A stretch of DNA of 18,777 bases from an uncultured Campylobacter sp. (GTDB lineage Bacteria > Campylobacterota > Campylobacteria > Campylobacterales > Campylobacteraceae). Shown here piece after piece: positions 7,666 through 15,318 of the stretch (position 1 is the stretch's first letter; the number at the start of each line of letters is the position of its first letter). The stretch lies in contig CALHQN010000249.1 of assembly GCA_938036585.1 (NCBI GenBank), forward strand, positions 1 to 18,777, given 5' to 3'. A program made the position numbers and the translations under genes. The notes under the pieces were generated by a model. That model worked only from the letters and a program-made list of their open reading frames with translations, was not told where the DNA came from and did not search any database.

Positions 7666-8661
7666 TTAAACGATCGCTAGCGCCGTAATTAGCACGCAAG
7701 CAAGAGCTAGCGGCATACAGACTTTCCAGCAAAGCCCCATCAGCTGATCGGGGCGCAGATGCGGCCACGCCGCGCGCGCCCATAGGAAGCAGAAAAACAC
7801 GAGGCTTGATTTTAATACCATCATAATGCCGCCGGGGATAAACCAAAACGCGTTGAATCCACCCAAAAACAGCAGCGTCGTAGCGACTGAGTAGGTTATG
7901 ATATTGGCGTATTCGCCGATAAAAAACATACCCCAGCGCATGCCCGAATACGCCGTACCGGCGCCCGCTACGATCTCGGTTTCGTTTTCGGTGAGGCATA
8001 GCGGCGTGCGGTTGCACTCTACAAAGGCTGCGATGAGAAAGAGCGCGAAGCAGACGGGCTCTTTCCAGATAAACCACTTATCAATGCCGCCGCTTTGCGC
8101 GCTTACGATGTCGATGAGCGAGAGCGAGCCCGTGATCATCACGATAGGGATCAGGCTAAGGCCGTTTATCACCTCAAAGCAGGTGATCTGCAAAAACGCG
8201 CGAAACGCGCCTATCGTGCCCCATTTATTGTAGCTCGCAAGCCCTCCGATTAGCAATCCGTAAACGCAGGTGCCGCTAGCTCCGAGCAGGAATAAAATTC
8301 CCACATTTATATCGCTTAAAATCGGCTGGATGGTTCGCCCGCCGATCGTAAACTCCGGCAGTAGCGGCACTACCGAAAGCGCCACAAAAGCGCCCGTAGC
8401 AGAGATTATCGGCGCGATTTTGAAAAGAAGCTTATTCGCCCGCGCAGGGATCGCGTCCTCTTTGGTAAAAAGCTTTATCATATCCGCGCCTACCTGCAAA
8501 AGTCCCGCAGGCCCGACCATAGAGGGTCCGATCCTACGCTGCATAAAGGCAAGCACCTTGCGCTCGGCATAGGTCGCAAGCCCCGAGAGCAGCGCGATGA
8601 CGGCTAAAATCACGAGCGCCTTTAAGACGGTAGCTACGAAATAAAATGCACTATCGCTCAT
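7666..8661 (-). CDS. nuoH: Complex I subunit NuoH
   Basis: This is the membrane subunit that forms the quinone-access chamber and links the peripheral arm to the proton channels (331 residues, eight or so hydrophobic helices). Family motifs are AERKVLAFMQRRIGP, VGPAGLLQVGADMIKLFTKED, E163 in ITCFEVINGLS, and E225, E227, E229 in LTENETEIVAG. The GEYAN motif follows. Position 237 is alanine where E. coli NuoH has glutamate 228 (HIEYSG there, GTAYSG here). The start overlaps the nuoG stop (ATGA) and has AAAGGAGAGG upstream. The gene is otherwise normal in length and is expected to be active. Confidence 0.97.
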   Translation of the reverse strand: MSDSAFYFVATVLKALVILAVIALLSGLATYAERKVLAFMQRRIGPSMVGPAGLLQVGADMIKLFTKEDAIPARANKLLFKIAPIISATGAFVALSVVPLLPEFTIGGRTIQPILSDINVGILFLLGASGTCVYGLLIGGLASYNKWGTIGAFRAFLQITCFEVINGLSLIPIVMITGSLSLIDIVSAQSGGIDKWFIWKEPVCFALFLIAAFVECNRTPLCLTENETEIVAGAGTAYSGMRWGMFFIGEYANIITYSVATTLLFLGGFNAFWFIPGGIMMVLKSSLVFFCFLWARAAWPHLRPDQLMGLCWKVCMPLALACVLITALAIV

Positions 8662-11318
8662 CTGCCCTCTCCTTTGGAATTTGAAATTTTCTTGATTTTC
8701 ACGCTGGCGTAGCGCGAGGTTTTGAAAAATATCTCGCCGCGAAGCTTCTCGTCAAAATACGGCAGATACGCTCCGCTAAAGCCTGGATCGATCTTTACGC
8801 TAGCGACGATTTCGCATTTTAAATTTACGAACTCAGTCGCGCCGCTTTCGCTATTTTCATCACCGACGCCGCCGACTTTATGCGCGGCGCTTGCGCGATC
8901 CGTCTTTTTAGCGCGACTGGCGCCGCTTTTATCATTAGCAGCACTCGTTTTGCCTGCGCCGCCAGTTTTTTCGTTATACCCCGCGCCGTCTGCTTGGTAA
9001 ATTTTAACGACATCGCCCGCGCTTACGCCCAGAGCTTCGGCGATGCCTGAGCTTAGATACAGCGCGCCCGCTTCGCCCAGCCCGCTGCTTGCGCTGCTAA
9101 ATTTATTGAATTGATGCAGCGGATTTGCCTCATAGATTAAAGTTTCGTCCTCTCCCGCGCTAATCGGCGCTGAAAGCGAAATTTCAAACTCCTCCTCGCT
9201 AGCGGCGAGCTCCTCGTTTCGCAGCTCATATCCGCGGTGGTTTGCGCCGCCGTTGTCGTAAAAATTTTCTAAATCGTCAAATTTAATCGGCTCAAAATCT
9301 GCGCCCAAGCTTGATGTATAGCCAATCGCATGCTCCGCGCAAACCCCAAGCGCACAGGCGATGTCGTTTAGCTCGTATCCGCCGTAATCAAGCGCCGCAT
9401 TGGTAGGCACTACGCGCTTGTCGTAGTTCGTAAACGTGCCCTCCTGCTGCACCAAGCTAGGCGCATCCAGATCCGCTTCCAACACACCGAAGCTAATATC
9501 GCCCGCTTCATTGTAGCCTAGCGTCTCGCCCGCGCTCATTTGCGCGCTAAGCTCACAGATGAGCGCGACGCCCAGGCTGTTCGTGCGCGGCGGCACCACT
9601 AGCACTTTTAGCGGCGTGTAGCGCTGCACCAAGCCCGCTAGACGCGCAAGCGTGGCGCTATTTGGCGCGCGAATAAAATCCTCGCCGATGATAAGCGAAA
9701 AACGCTCCTTTTTAGCCAAAATTTCATCTATTTTTTGCTCGTCCATACCTAGCGCGCGGGCAAAATTTGAAATTTTACTTTCCGCAGGATTTTCGGAATT
9801 CTGCGCGGAATTTTTTGCGGAATTTTCAGCGCCGTCGGCGCCTGCGGAATTTTCGGAATTTTGGGTGCGCTCGGAATTTTGCGAACCCACGGATTTCTCG
9901 TCTAAATTTTCCTTCGCCGCGGCGCGCGAAATTTCAAATTCCGCCGCGAGTTTCGCATCCAGCCACTCAGGCAGATCGCGCCCGAACTTTTGCAAGATCC
10001 AAAGCAGGATCTGTGCCTCCAAGCCCGCGGCGTGCGGCTGATGGATAAAATTTTTGCCAAAGCCCTTAATGCCCTCGTCGCAAAACGGATGAAAATAGAT
10101 CCCGCTTGCCTTATTTAGCCTGCAGGCGCTGTTTACCGCATAGCCCAGATTTGGTGCGTCGCTACGTAAAAACGTGCCGCAAACAACGATAAAATCGCTG
10201 TTTTTAATCGTCTGTGAATCCGCATTATAAAATTTCGTGCCGCTAAGCTTAGAAAATTCGCGCAAAAATTTTTGATACGCAAGCGCTTCGTCGTTAATCA
10301 GAGCGAGCTTAAATTTTTGCCGCAAAAGCTCTAAAATCCGCGCTTCTTCGTTGGTAATGAAGCTATTAAATTTGATATTTTTGATCTCGCCGTCCTCGAT
10401 GCCGCGCACGATGTGGTTAAAAACCACTTCGTTTTTGCTCGCCCGCTCGTTTGAAAAATCCCAGCCGAAGCGCGCTCCTGCATGCAGGACGCTAAAATTT
10501 ATGTCGCTGCTAACGCGATAAATTTTTTCACGTGCATCGCCTATGCCGCGGCGCTTCACCTCGTAATAAAGCAGCTCGCAGTCGCTGCTGTGCGGGTTGG
10601 AAGCGGGGATTTGGCGCAGCTCCCAGGCGTTTGAAACGTATTTAAACGCGCTCTCTACCAGAGCCCCCGTCGGGCAGACCGCCGCGCTCTCGCCGTAGTT
10701 TACGCAATCATCATTTTCATTTACCCGCGCGATTAGGCTTTTTTGCAGTTTATTCCACACGGCGTAGGCGTCTTTGGGCATCGCGTCCTTTTGCTCCTTA
10801 CTCGGCGCGTCTCCGTCGCGCGGAACGAGCTTAAACGCATCTACGCCCAAGCGGTCTTTCGCGGCGGTAATACAGCGCTCGCAAACGATGCAAAGGCTAG
10901 GATCATAGCTCAAATATCCCCAATCCTGCACCTCGCGCGCCGTATCGCAGATAGAGTAGCTTTGAGCATTCGTGCGCATCAGATGGGCTAAATTTTGAAG
11001 CTCGCACTCGCCGCTTTGATCGCAAACCCCGCACGCCATCGGATGGTTGATGCAATAAACCTGCGTGATCGCCTCGCGCTCGGCGTCGATCTCGGGGCTG
11101 CGGCTGTAAACGACCATGCCGTCCTTGGCCTTGGCGTTGCAGCTATAGACGCGCTTGCCGTCCGCTTCGACCATACAAAGTCTGCATGCGAGCGTCGGCG
11201 TACCGCCACTTAGATAACAAAGCGCAGGGATAAAAACGCCGCAGCGACGCGCGATCTGCAAGATGTACTCGCCCTCGTCGCACTCGCAAGCTTTACCGTC
11301 AATCGTGATCTTTGCCAT
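8658..11318 (-). CDS. nuoG: Complex I subunit NuoG (large Fe-S subunit)
   Basis: This is the large peripheral-arm subunit that conducts electrons through Fe-S clusters. The ligands of three clusters are intact: 2Fe-2S C34, C45, C48, C60; His-liganded 4Fe-4S H92, C96, C99, C105; and 4Fe-4S C143, C146, C149, C215. After AWELRQIP the CxxCxxxC group of the extra N7 cluster found in E. coli is missing, leaving a lone C247. The C-terminal half is a degenerate molybdopterin-type domain. Two low-complexity inserts (about residues 468-516 and 778-829) raise the length to 886; C. jejuni NuoG is about 820 from memory. In Campylobacter this subunit is thought to receive electrons directly from flavodoxin. 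The start is one base after the stop of the NuoF-position gene. Confidence 0.96.
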   Translation of the reverse strand: MAKITIDGKACECDEGEYILQIARRCGVFIPALCYLSGGTPTLACRLCMVEADGKRVYSCNAKAKDGMVVYSRSPEIDAEREAITQVYCINHPMACGVCDQSGECELQNLAHLMRTNAQSYSICDTAREVQDWGYLSYDPSLCIVCERCITAAKDRLGVDAFKLVPRDGDAPSKEQKDAMPKDAYAVWNKLQKSLIARVNENDDCVNYGESAAVCPTGALVESAFKYVSNAWELRQIPASNPHSSDCELLYYEVKRRGIGDAREKIYRVSSDINFSVLHAGARFGWDFSNERASKNEVVFNHIVRGIEDGEIKNIKFNSFITNEEARILELLRQKFKLALINDEALAYQKFLREFSKLSGTKFYNADSQTIKNSDFIVVCGTFLRSDAPNLGYAVNSACRLNKASGIYFHPFCDEGIKGFGKNFIHQPHAAGLEAQILLWILQKFGRDLPEWLDAKLAAEFEISRAAAKENLDEKSVGSQNSERTQNSENSAGADGAENSAKNSAQNSENPAESKISNFARALGMDEQKIDEILAKKERFSLIIGEDFIRAPNSATLARLAGLVQRYTPLKVLVVPPRTNSLGVALICELSAQMSAGETLGYNEAGDISFGVLEADLDAPSLVQQEGTFTNYDKRVVPTNAALDYGGYELNDIACALGVCAEHAIGYTSSLGADFEPIKFDDLENFYDNGGANHRGYELRNEELAASEEEFEISLSAPISAGEDETLIYEANPLHQFNKFSSASSGLGEAGALYLSSGIAEALGVSAGDVVKIYQADGAGYNEKTGGAGKTSAANDKSGASRAKKTDRASAAHKVGGVGDENSESGATEFVNLKCEIVASVKIDPGFSGAYLPYFDEKLRGEIFFKTSRYASVKIKKISNSKGEGR
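8832..8987 (-). other. Second low-complexity insert in NuoG
   Basis: This encodes NuoG residues 778-829, a Gly/Ala/Lys/Ser-rich stretch (for example GGAGKTSAANDKSGASRAKK) between a DGAG turn and the next beta strand, VNLKCEIVASVKI, of the C-terminal barrel. It looks like a surface-loop expansion. The GAGKTS string resembles a P-loop but lacks the required GxxxxGK[ST] spacing and fold, so I do not read it as a nucleotide site. Confidence 0.65.
9771..9917 (-). repeat. In-frame CGGAATT repeat tract inside nuoG
   Basis: Six copies of CGGAATT (plus-strand reading) start at 9794, 9806, 9818, 9845, 9854 and 9872. Their spacings are 12, 12, 27, 9 and 18 bases, all multiples of three, so the repeat is read in one frame as Asn-Ser-Glu or a close variant. 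It encodes NuoG residues of about 468-516, with strings such as QNSERTQNSENSA and KNSAQNSEN. The pattern suggests growth by in-frame duplication. Confidence 0.75.
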
Positions 11319-11319
11319 T

Positions 11320-12027
11320 TTAAACCTTAGAAATTTCGGCTAGTTCGAAATTATAACCGCCAAAGCCCTGACCGCCCGAGCCCAAAAGCGCAATCGTGCC
11401 CTTTAGCTCCTCATCCAAAATAAATTCTTTTTCCAAATTTAAATGCGGCGTCTTGATGCGAACGCGATCGCCGCCCTTGATCTTTGCGACCATGCAAAAA
11501 TACCTTCCGCCGATGAGCCGCTCGTCCGCATCGTGTTTGAAAACCACGGCGCCGTCGAAATTCTCAGGTTCTTTAAGCGGGCTTAAATTTAACCGCTCTT
11601 GTGCGCCCAAGTCCGTTCGCTCGCCGCGTAAGCTTAAAATTTTAACCCCGAACTTCGCCGCTATGAGAGATAGAAAGGCTTTGATATTTTCGGCGTCGGG
11701 ATGGGTTTTAATAAGCGCGTCGTCGATCAAAATCGCGTCGCAGCCGCTTTGCAAAAACTCGCAAATCTGCTCGATCTCCTCCTCGCCCACGCTGCTTTCG
11801 CCGCTTAGATACTCCAGATCCAGATCCGCAAAATAGGGCTCGTCGCAAAAACTAGCGCAGACTAACGCCAGCACGAAGCTTTGCGCGCCGATCTCGCATT
11901 TTATCAACTCGCCCGGAAGATGCGCATCTTGCAGCGGCGATACGCTTAAAATTTCAACGCTCTTAAAACCTTCTGCAAGCGCGGGATTTTGCAAGCTAAG
12001 CAGCGACGCGAAATTTAAAATTTTCAT
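11320..12027 (-). CDS. Protein in the nuoF position of Campylobacter-type complex I
   Basis: The gene sits where nuoF normally lies, but its 235-residue product is not NuoF. It lacks the glycine-rich NADH and FMN sites and the CxxCxxC...C Fe-S motif. Its seven cysteines are scattered (CEIG, CASFCDE, ICEFLQSGC, YFC). It matches in size and place the Campylobacter protein known in C. jejuni as Cj1574, part of complex I that uses flavodoxin instead of NADH. An acidic middle and a C-terminal stretch (KGTIALLGSGGQGFGGYNFEL) are its notable parts. The ATG at 12027 overlaps the stop of the preceding gene (ATGA) and follows GGGGAGAGG; an extension to 12057 would need TTG. The exact role is not clear from sequence; it may form the docking surface for flavodoxin. 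Confidence 0.9.
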   Translation of the reverse strand: MKILNFASLLSLQNPALAEGFKSVEILSVSPLQDAHLPGELIKCEIGAQSFVLALVCASFCDEPYFADLDLEYLSGESSVGEEEIEQICEFLQSGCDAILIDDALIKTHPDAENIKAFLSLIAAKFGVKILSLRGERTDLGAQERLNLSPLKEPENFDGAVVFKHDADERLIGGRYFCMVAKIKGGDRVRIKTPHLNLEKEFILDEELKGTIALLGSGGQGFGGYNFELAEISKV

Positions 12028-12254
12028 CCTCTCCCCTTTTTGGCGACGACCATCCAATCGACTTGGTTATAGCGGATCGAGCTTAAAAGCGTGGAATTTA
12101 GCCCCTCCACCAGATCGGCGCTCTTTTGAACCGCGCTGAAATCGCCCATCTCAAACATAAAGATCATCGTCTCGCCGCGAGCGGAATTTTTTAAAATTTC
12201 GCCCATGCGGTTTAAAAATTTATCGCCCAGATGCCTTAAATCGTAGCGCTTCAT
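12024..12254 (-). CDS. Small protein in the nuoE position of Campylobacter-type complex I
   Basis: This 76-residue protein occupies the nuoE position but contains no cysteine, so it cannot hold the 2Fe-2S cluster of true NuoE. It begins [20 protein letters not shown] and has a later [13 protein letters not shown] stretch. Size and place match Cj1575 of C. jejuni, annotated as a NuoE-like subunit. It overlaps nuoD by four bases (ATGA) and the next gene by four. It was probably retained as a structural piece after the NADH module was lost or never acquired. Identification rests on context and length more than on motifs. Confidence 0.9.
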   Translation of the reverse strand: MKRYDLRHLGDKFLNRMGEILKNSARGETMIFMFEMGDFSAVQKSADLVEGLNSTLLSSIRYNQVDWMVVAKKGRG

Positions 12255-13477
12255 CGATCCACCTCGCCTAAAATGATATTCGTGCTGCCGATGATCGCCG
12301 CAGCGTCGGCAAGATACTGCCCCGGTAAAATTTCCTCATAGACCGCGCAATGCCAAAAGCTCGGCGTGCGGATCTTAAGGCGGTACGGGCGGCTTTCGCC
12401 CATCGAGCGGATATAAAATCCAAGCTCGCCCTTAGGGCTCTCGCTCGCAGCGTAAATTTCGCCCACGGGCGGGCGTAAGCCCTGCGTAACCAGTACGAAA
12501 TGCTGCATCAGCGAGTAGTTTTGCGTCATGATCTGCTCTTTGCTAGGATTTACGTAAGCGGGATCGATCGCTAAAATTTGCGGATCGCTCAGCGGATAAT
12601 GTTTCGCGCACTGGCGCAAAATTTTAAGGCTCTCGCGCATCTCCGCCATATAGCATTTATAACGTGCGTAGCAGTCGCCCTCGCTCGCATACGGCACGTC
12701 GAAATCAAGCTCGTCGTAGATGAGATAGGGCTCTTCCTTGCGGATATCCCACGCATGCCCGCTAGCGCGCAAGCTCACTCCGCTACAGCCGCAGCTAAGG
12801 GCATCTTCGTGCGAGATCACGCCCACGCCCTCGGTTCGCATCAGCCAAATTCTATTGGTATCGAGCATATCTTCAAATTCTTTAATGTCGCTCGGGAATT
12901 CGTCGCAAAATTTCAACATCTCTTCTAACCAGCCATTAGGCAGATCCAAAAAGACGCCGCCGATTTTGATATTATTGTGCGTAAGGCGCGCGCCGCAGTA
13001 TTTCTCTATGAGATCAAGTATGTATTCGCGCGAACGAAAGCAGTAGAGAAACACCGTCATCGCGCCGATGTCAAGCGCGTGCGTACCCAAAAACAGAAGG
13101 TGCGAGCTGATACGATTAAGCTCCAGCAAGATCGTGCGAATGATCTGCGCGCGGCGCGGCACTTCGATGCCGCAGAGCTTCTCGACCGCGGCGCAAAAGC
13201 CGTAGTTGTTCGAGCCCGATGCGATGTAATCGATGCGATCCGTTACGGGGACGAATTCTGCGTAGATCATATTTTCTGCCATCTTTTCGATGCCTCGGTG
13301 CATATAGCCTACGCTCGGGCGGGCGCGCACGATTCGCTCGCCGTCAAGCTCCAGCACTAGCTTTAGCTGGCCGTGCGCGCTTGGGTGCTGCGGGCCGAAA
13401 TTTAAGATCATATTCGCGCCCTCGCGCTCGTACTCGATGTTTTCGAAAAACGGTCTTAGCTTGCTTGGATTTTGCAT
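12251..13477 (-). CDS. nuoD: Complex I subunit NuoD
   Basis: This is the 49-kDa-type subunit (408 residues) that forms most of the quinone-binding pocket next to NuoB. The signature GPQHPSAHG is at residues 28-36, with H31 and H35. Y72 in [10 protein letters not shown] aligns by eye with the quinone-contacting tyrosine of the Thermus protein (Y87). Conserved [37 protein letters not shown] and the C-terminal IILGEVDR are all present. NuoC and NuoD are separate genes here, unlike the fused E. coli form. The start shares one base with the nuoC stop (TAATG). No oddity noted. Confidence 0.98.
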   Translation of the reverse strand: MQNPSKLRPFFENIEYEREGANMILNFGPQHPSAHGQLKLVLELDGERIVRARPSVGYMHRGIEKMAENMIYAEFVPVTDRIDYIASGSNNYGFCAAVEKLCGIEVPRRAQIIRTILLELNRISSHLLFLGTHALDIGAMTVFLYCFRSREYILDLIEKYCGARLTHNNIKIGGVFLDLPNGWLEEMLKFCDEFPSDIKEFEDMLDTNRIWLMRTEGVGVISHEDALSCGCSGVSLRASGHAWDIRKEEPYLIYDELDFDVPYASEGDCYARYKCYMAEMRESLKILRQCAKHYPLSDPQILAIDPAYVNPSKEQIMTQNYSLMQHFVLVTQGLRPPVGEIYAASESPKGELGFYIRSMGESRPYRLKIRTPSFWHCAVYEEILPGQYLADAAAIIGSTNIILGEVDR

Positions 13478-14265
13478 TATTTTCTCTTTGTGATGATCTT
13501 GTAAATTCCGCGTTTAGCGCGTTTTACGAAGCGCACGCCGCCCTCTTCTTGATATTCTTGTAAAATTTTTTCTTGCGGCCGCGGCTCTCCGTAACCGCCC
13601 TCGTGATAGAGCCGCGTAAAGTTAAAGGTATCTTTTTCATCCACGAATGCGGAATTTCGGTTTTCTTCGCCGATCCGCTCACGCGCGCCAACCCCAAAAA
13701 TTTTATCCACCTCGTACCACTTGGCAAACTCGTCTCCTTGCAGCGGATAGGACTTCAAAAGCGGGTGTCCGAACCAATCATCGGGCATTATTAGGCGCGC
13801 CAAGTTCGGATGAGCCTCTATCCAAACGCCCATCATATCGTATAGTTCGCGCTCCGCCCAGTTCGCGCTTTTGTAAATACCCGCAGCGCTTTGTAAAAAA
13901 CTCTCATTCGGCACGAAGCACTTTAGTCGCGCGCGGCGCGCTCTTTTGATATCCAAAAGCTGATAAAAAACCTCGATGCCGCCGCGAGCCTCGGTAAAAT
14001 CCACGCCGCTTAGCTCGCATAAAATTTCATATCCCGCGCTCTTAAGCGCGCGCAGCGCCGCTAAATTTTGCGCAGGCTCCACGTAGAGTACGAGAGTGTT
14101 AAATTCCACGTATGAGTTTAAAATTTGGATGCCTTTAAGCGCGTCCAGATCGTCTTTGAAATCGCTCTCGTTTGCGCTGGATTTAGGCGTTTCCTCGGGA
14201 ATGAAAAATCTGTCTTTGTAGTAATTTTTCTTGCTCGCATCGTTTTTTGGGCTATATTTTCTCAT
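13477..14265 (-). CDS. nuoC: Complex I subunit NuoC
   Basis: This is the 30-kDa-type peripheral subunit that packs against NuoD. The family signature is at [20 protein letters not shown] and the following [21 protein letters not shown] stretch. The ATG at 14265 is chosen: it overlaps the nuoB stop as TGATG, follows AAGG, and gives 262 residues beginning MRKYSPKND, which is how C. jejuni NuoC starts as I recall. A longer open frame reaches an ATG at 14370, but those extra 35 residues lie inside nuoB and look like shadow sequence. The basic C-terminus ([14 protein letters not shown]) could contact the membrane or NuoD. Confidence 0.96.
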   Translation of the reverse strand: MRKYSPKNDASKKNYYKDRFFIPEETPKSSANESDFKDDLDALKGIQILNSYVEFNTLVLYVEPAQNLAALRALKSAGYEILCELSGVDFTEARGGIEVFYQLLDIKRARRARLKCFVPNESFLQSAAGIYKSANWAERELYDMMGVWIEAHPNLARLIMPDDWFGHPLLKSYPLQGDEFAKWYEVDKIFGVGARERIGEENRNSAFVDEKDTFNFTRLYHEGGYGEPRPQEKILQEYQEEGGVRFVKRAKRGIYKIITKRK

Positions 14266-14774
14266 CAGATCAGCCTTTTTGCCTTTTGTGCGCGGCGCGG
14301 AGTTTGGGTGCGGATCTTTTTTTGCAGCACCATCAGCGCAAACTGCAGCGTCTCGGGGCGCGGCGCGCATCCCGGCAGATAGATATCCACGGGCACTATT
14401 CGGTCGCAGCCTTGAACGGTCGCGTAGGTATTAAACATCCCTCCGGTATTGGCGCAGCTGCCCATACTGATAACCCATTTGGGCTCAGGCATCGCGTCGT
14501 ATAGGCGGCGCGTAAACTCGGCGTGCTTTTTGCTAAGCGTGCCAGCGATTATCATCACCTCCGACTGCTTTACGCTTGCGCGAAATATTGTGCCGAAGCG
14601 GTCGAAGTCAAATCTGCCCGCGCCCGCCGCCATCATCTCGATCGCACAGCACGCAAGCCCGTACGTCATCGCCCACAAAGAGTTACTCCTGCCCCACGCG
14701 ATCAGTTTATCGACGGTGGTGAGAACTACGGGAAGCCCGTTTTCGCGCGCGTAGTTTATCTTATGCTCTGCCAA
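14265..14774 (-). CDS. nuoB: Complex I subunit NuoB
   Basis: This is the 20-kDa-type subunit carrying the terminal cluster N2, which reduces the quinone. All four ligands are present: adjacent C42 and C43 in [11 protein letters not shown]107 in [10 protein letters not shown], and C136 in [10 protein letters not shown]. The conserved RFDFDRFG and GTLSKKHA strings flank them. Length is 169 residues, with a basic tail [18 protein letters not shown]. The start overlaps the end of nuoA by 19 bases. Confidence 0.98.
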   Translation of the reverse strand: MAEHKINYARENGLPVVLTTVDKLIAWGRSNSLWAMTYGLACCAIEMMAAGAGRFDFDRFGTIFRASVKQSEVMIIAGTLSKKHAEFTRRLYDAMPEPKWVISMGSCANTGGMFNTYATVQGCDRIVPVDIYLPGCAPRPETLQFALMVLQKKIRTQTPRRAQKAKRLI

Positions 14775-15145
14775 TTTAGCGCTCCTTTTTTCCAGGCGTA
14801 GATGAAACCGATGCCTAACAATACGATGAAAAACGCCATCTCCACGAGCCCGAACACGCCTAAAATTTTAAAATTTACCGCCCATGGAAACATAAAGATA
14901 ATCTCGACGTCAAAAAGTATGAAAAGCACGGCTATCAAAAAAAAGTGGGAGTTCATTCGGTTGGGCTGCTTGACGGCTTCGGGGCCGCTTTCGTAAATTT
15001 CGCCCTTTAGCCGCTCGTCGCGCCTGTCTGCCAAACGCGAGCCCACCAAAGAGGATAGCTTAACGATGAGCGAAAAGACGCAAAAAGCTAGGATTAGCAT
15101 TACGAATATTCCGAAATACGGGCTTTGCAGCGGAATTCTAGACAT
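14756..15145 (-). CDS. nuoA: Complex I subunit NuoA
   Basis: This is the first gene of the operon: a three-helix membrane subunit of 129 residues near the quinone chamber. The long loop after helix 1 holds [19 protein letters not shown], where the mitochondrial protein has a cysteine (ECG) and E. coli has ESG. Helix 2 has the conserved [15 protein letters not shown] with its acidic pair. GAGG lies six bases before the ATG at 15145. It is transcribed leftward from the intergenic region shared with the phosphate permease. Confidence 0.97.
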   Translation of the reverse strand: MSRIPLQSPYFGIFVMLILAFCVFSLIVKLSSLVGSRLADRRDERLKGEIYESGPEAVKQPNRMNSHFFLIAVLFILFDVEIIFMFPWAVNFKILGVFGLVEMAFFIVLLGIGFIYAWKKGALNWQSIR

Positions 15146-15175
15146 TTTTCGCCTCGGTTTTAAAATTTAATGCGG

Positions 15176-15181
15176 ATTGTA
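15176..15181 (-). promoter_or_regulatory. Possible -10 box for the nuo operon
   Basis: On the minus strand TACAAT lies at 15181-15176, about 31 bases before the nuoA ATG. No clear -35 box is seen, which is normal for Campylobacter housekeeping promoters. A second candidate, TATAAA (minus strand, 15247-15242), would give a leader of about 90 bases. I cannot decide between them. Confidence 0.35.
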
Positions 15182-15214
15182 ACGAAGTATTGATTTAATA
15201 AAGCTTAGCGCACG

Positions 15215-15271
15215 CCACTAAATTCGCTTTTAAAATTAAAATTTATATACCTCGCCCGTGCGATTTAGTGG
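15215..15271. promoter_or_regulatory. Spaced inverted repeat between nuoA and the phosphate permease
   Basis: The arms CCACTAAATTCGC (15215-15227) and GCGATTTAGTGG (15260-15271) are complementary over 12 bases with one bulged T, and are separated by 32 A/T-rich bases. The right arm falls where the -35 region of the permease promoter would be, and near that of the upstream candidate nuo promoter. It could be a regulator-binding site shared by both genes, or an RNA stem if transcribed. No known operator was recognised. Confidence 0.45.
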
Positions 15272-15286
15272 GGATTAAGGCGCGTG

Positions 15287-15295
15287 TGGTAAAAT
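15287..15295 (+). promoter_or_regulatory. Extended -10 box for the phosphate permease
   Basis: TGGTAAAAT fits an extended -10 element (TGn plus TAAAAT) 23 bases before the ATG at 15319. AAGGGAGAG between them serves as the ribosome site. No -35 consensus is evident. Confidence 0.5.
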
Positions 15296-15318
15296 TTCGC
15301 GGATTTTAAGGGAGAGCT

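Noticed and set aside
8925..8960. P-loop-like GAGKTS in the second NuoG insert
   Set aside because: Lacks the full Walker A spacing and any following Walker B or nucleotide-binding fold; it lies in a low-complexity insert.
9652..10041. Plus-strand open frame rich in EF and SAPS opposite nuoG
   Set aside because: It is open only because the GGAATTT repeat has few stops on either strand; the real gene is nuoG on the minus strand.
14266..14370. 35-residue N-terminal extension of NuoC
   Set aside because: It lies wholly inside nuoB, while the ATG at 14265 has a ribosome site, overlaps the nuoB stop and fits the length of Campylobacter NuoC.
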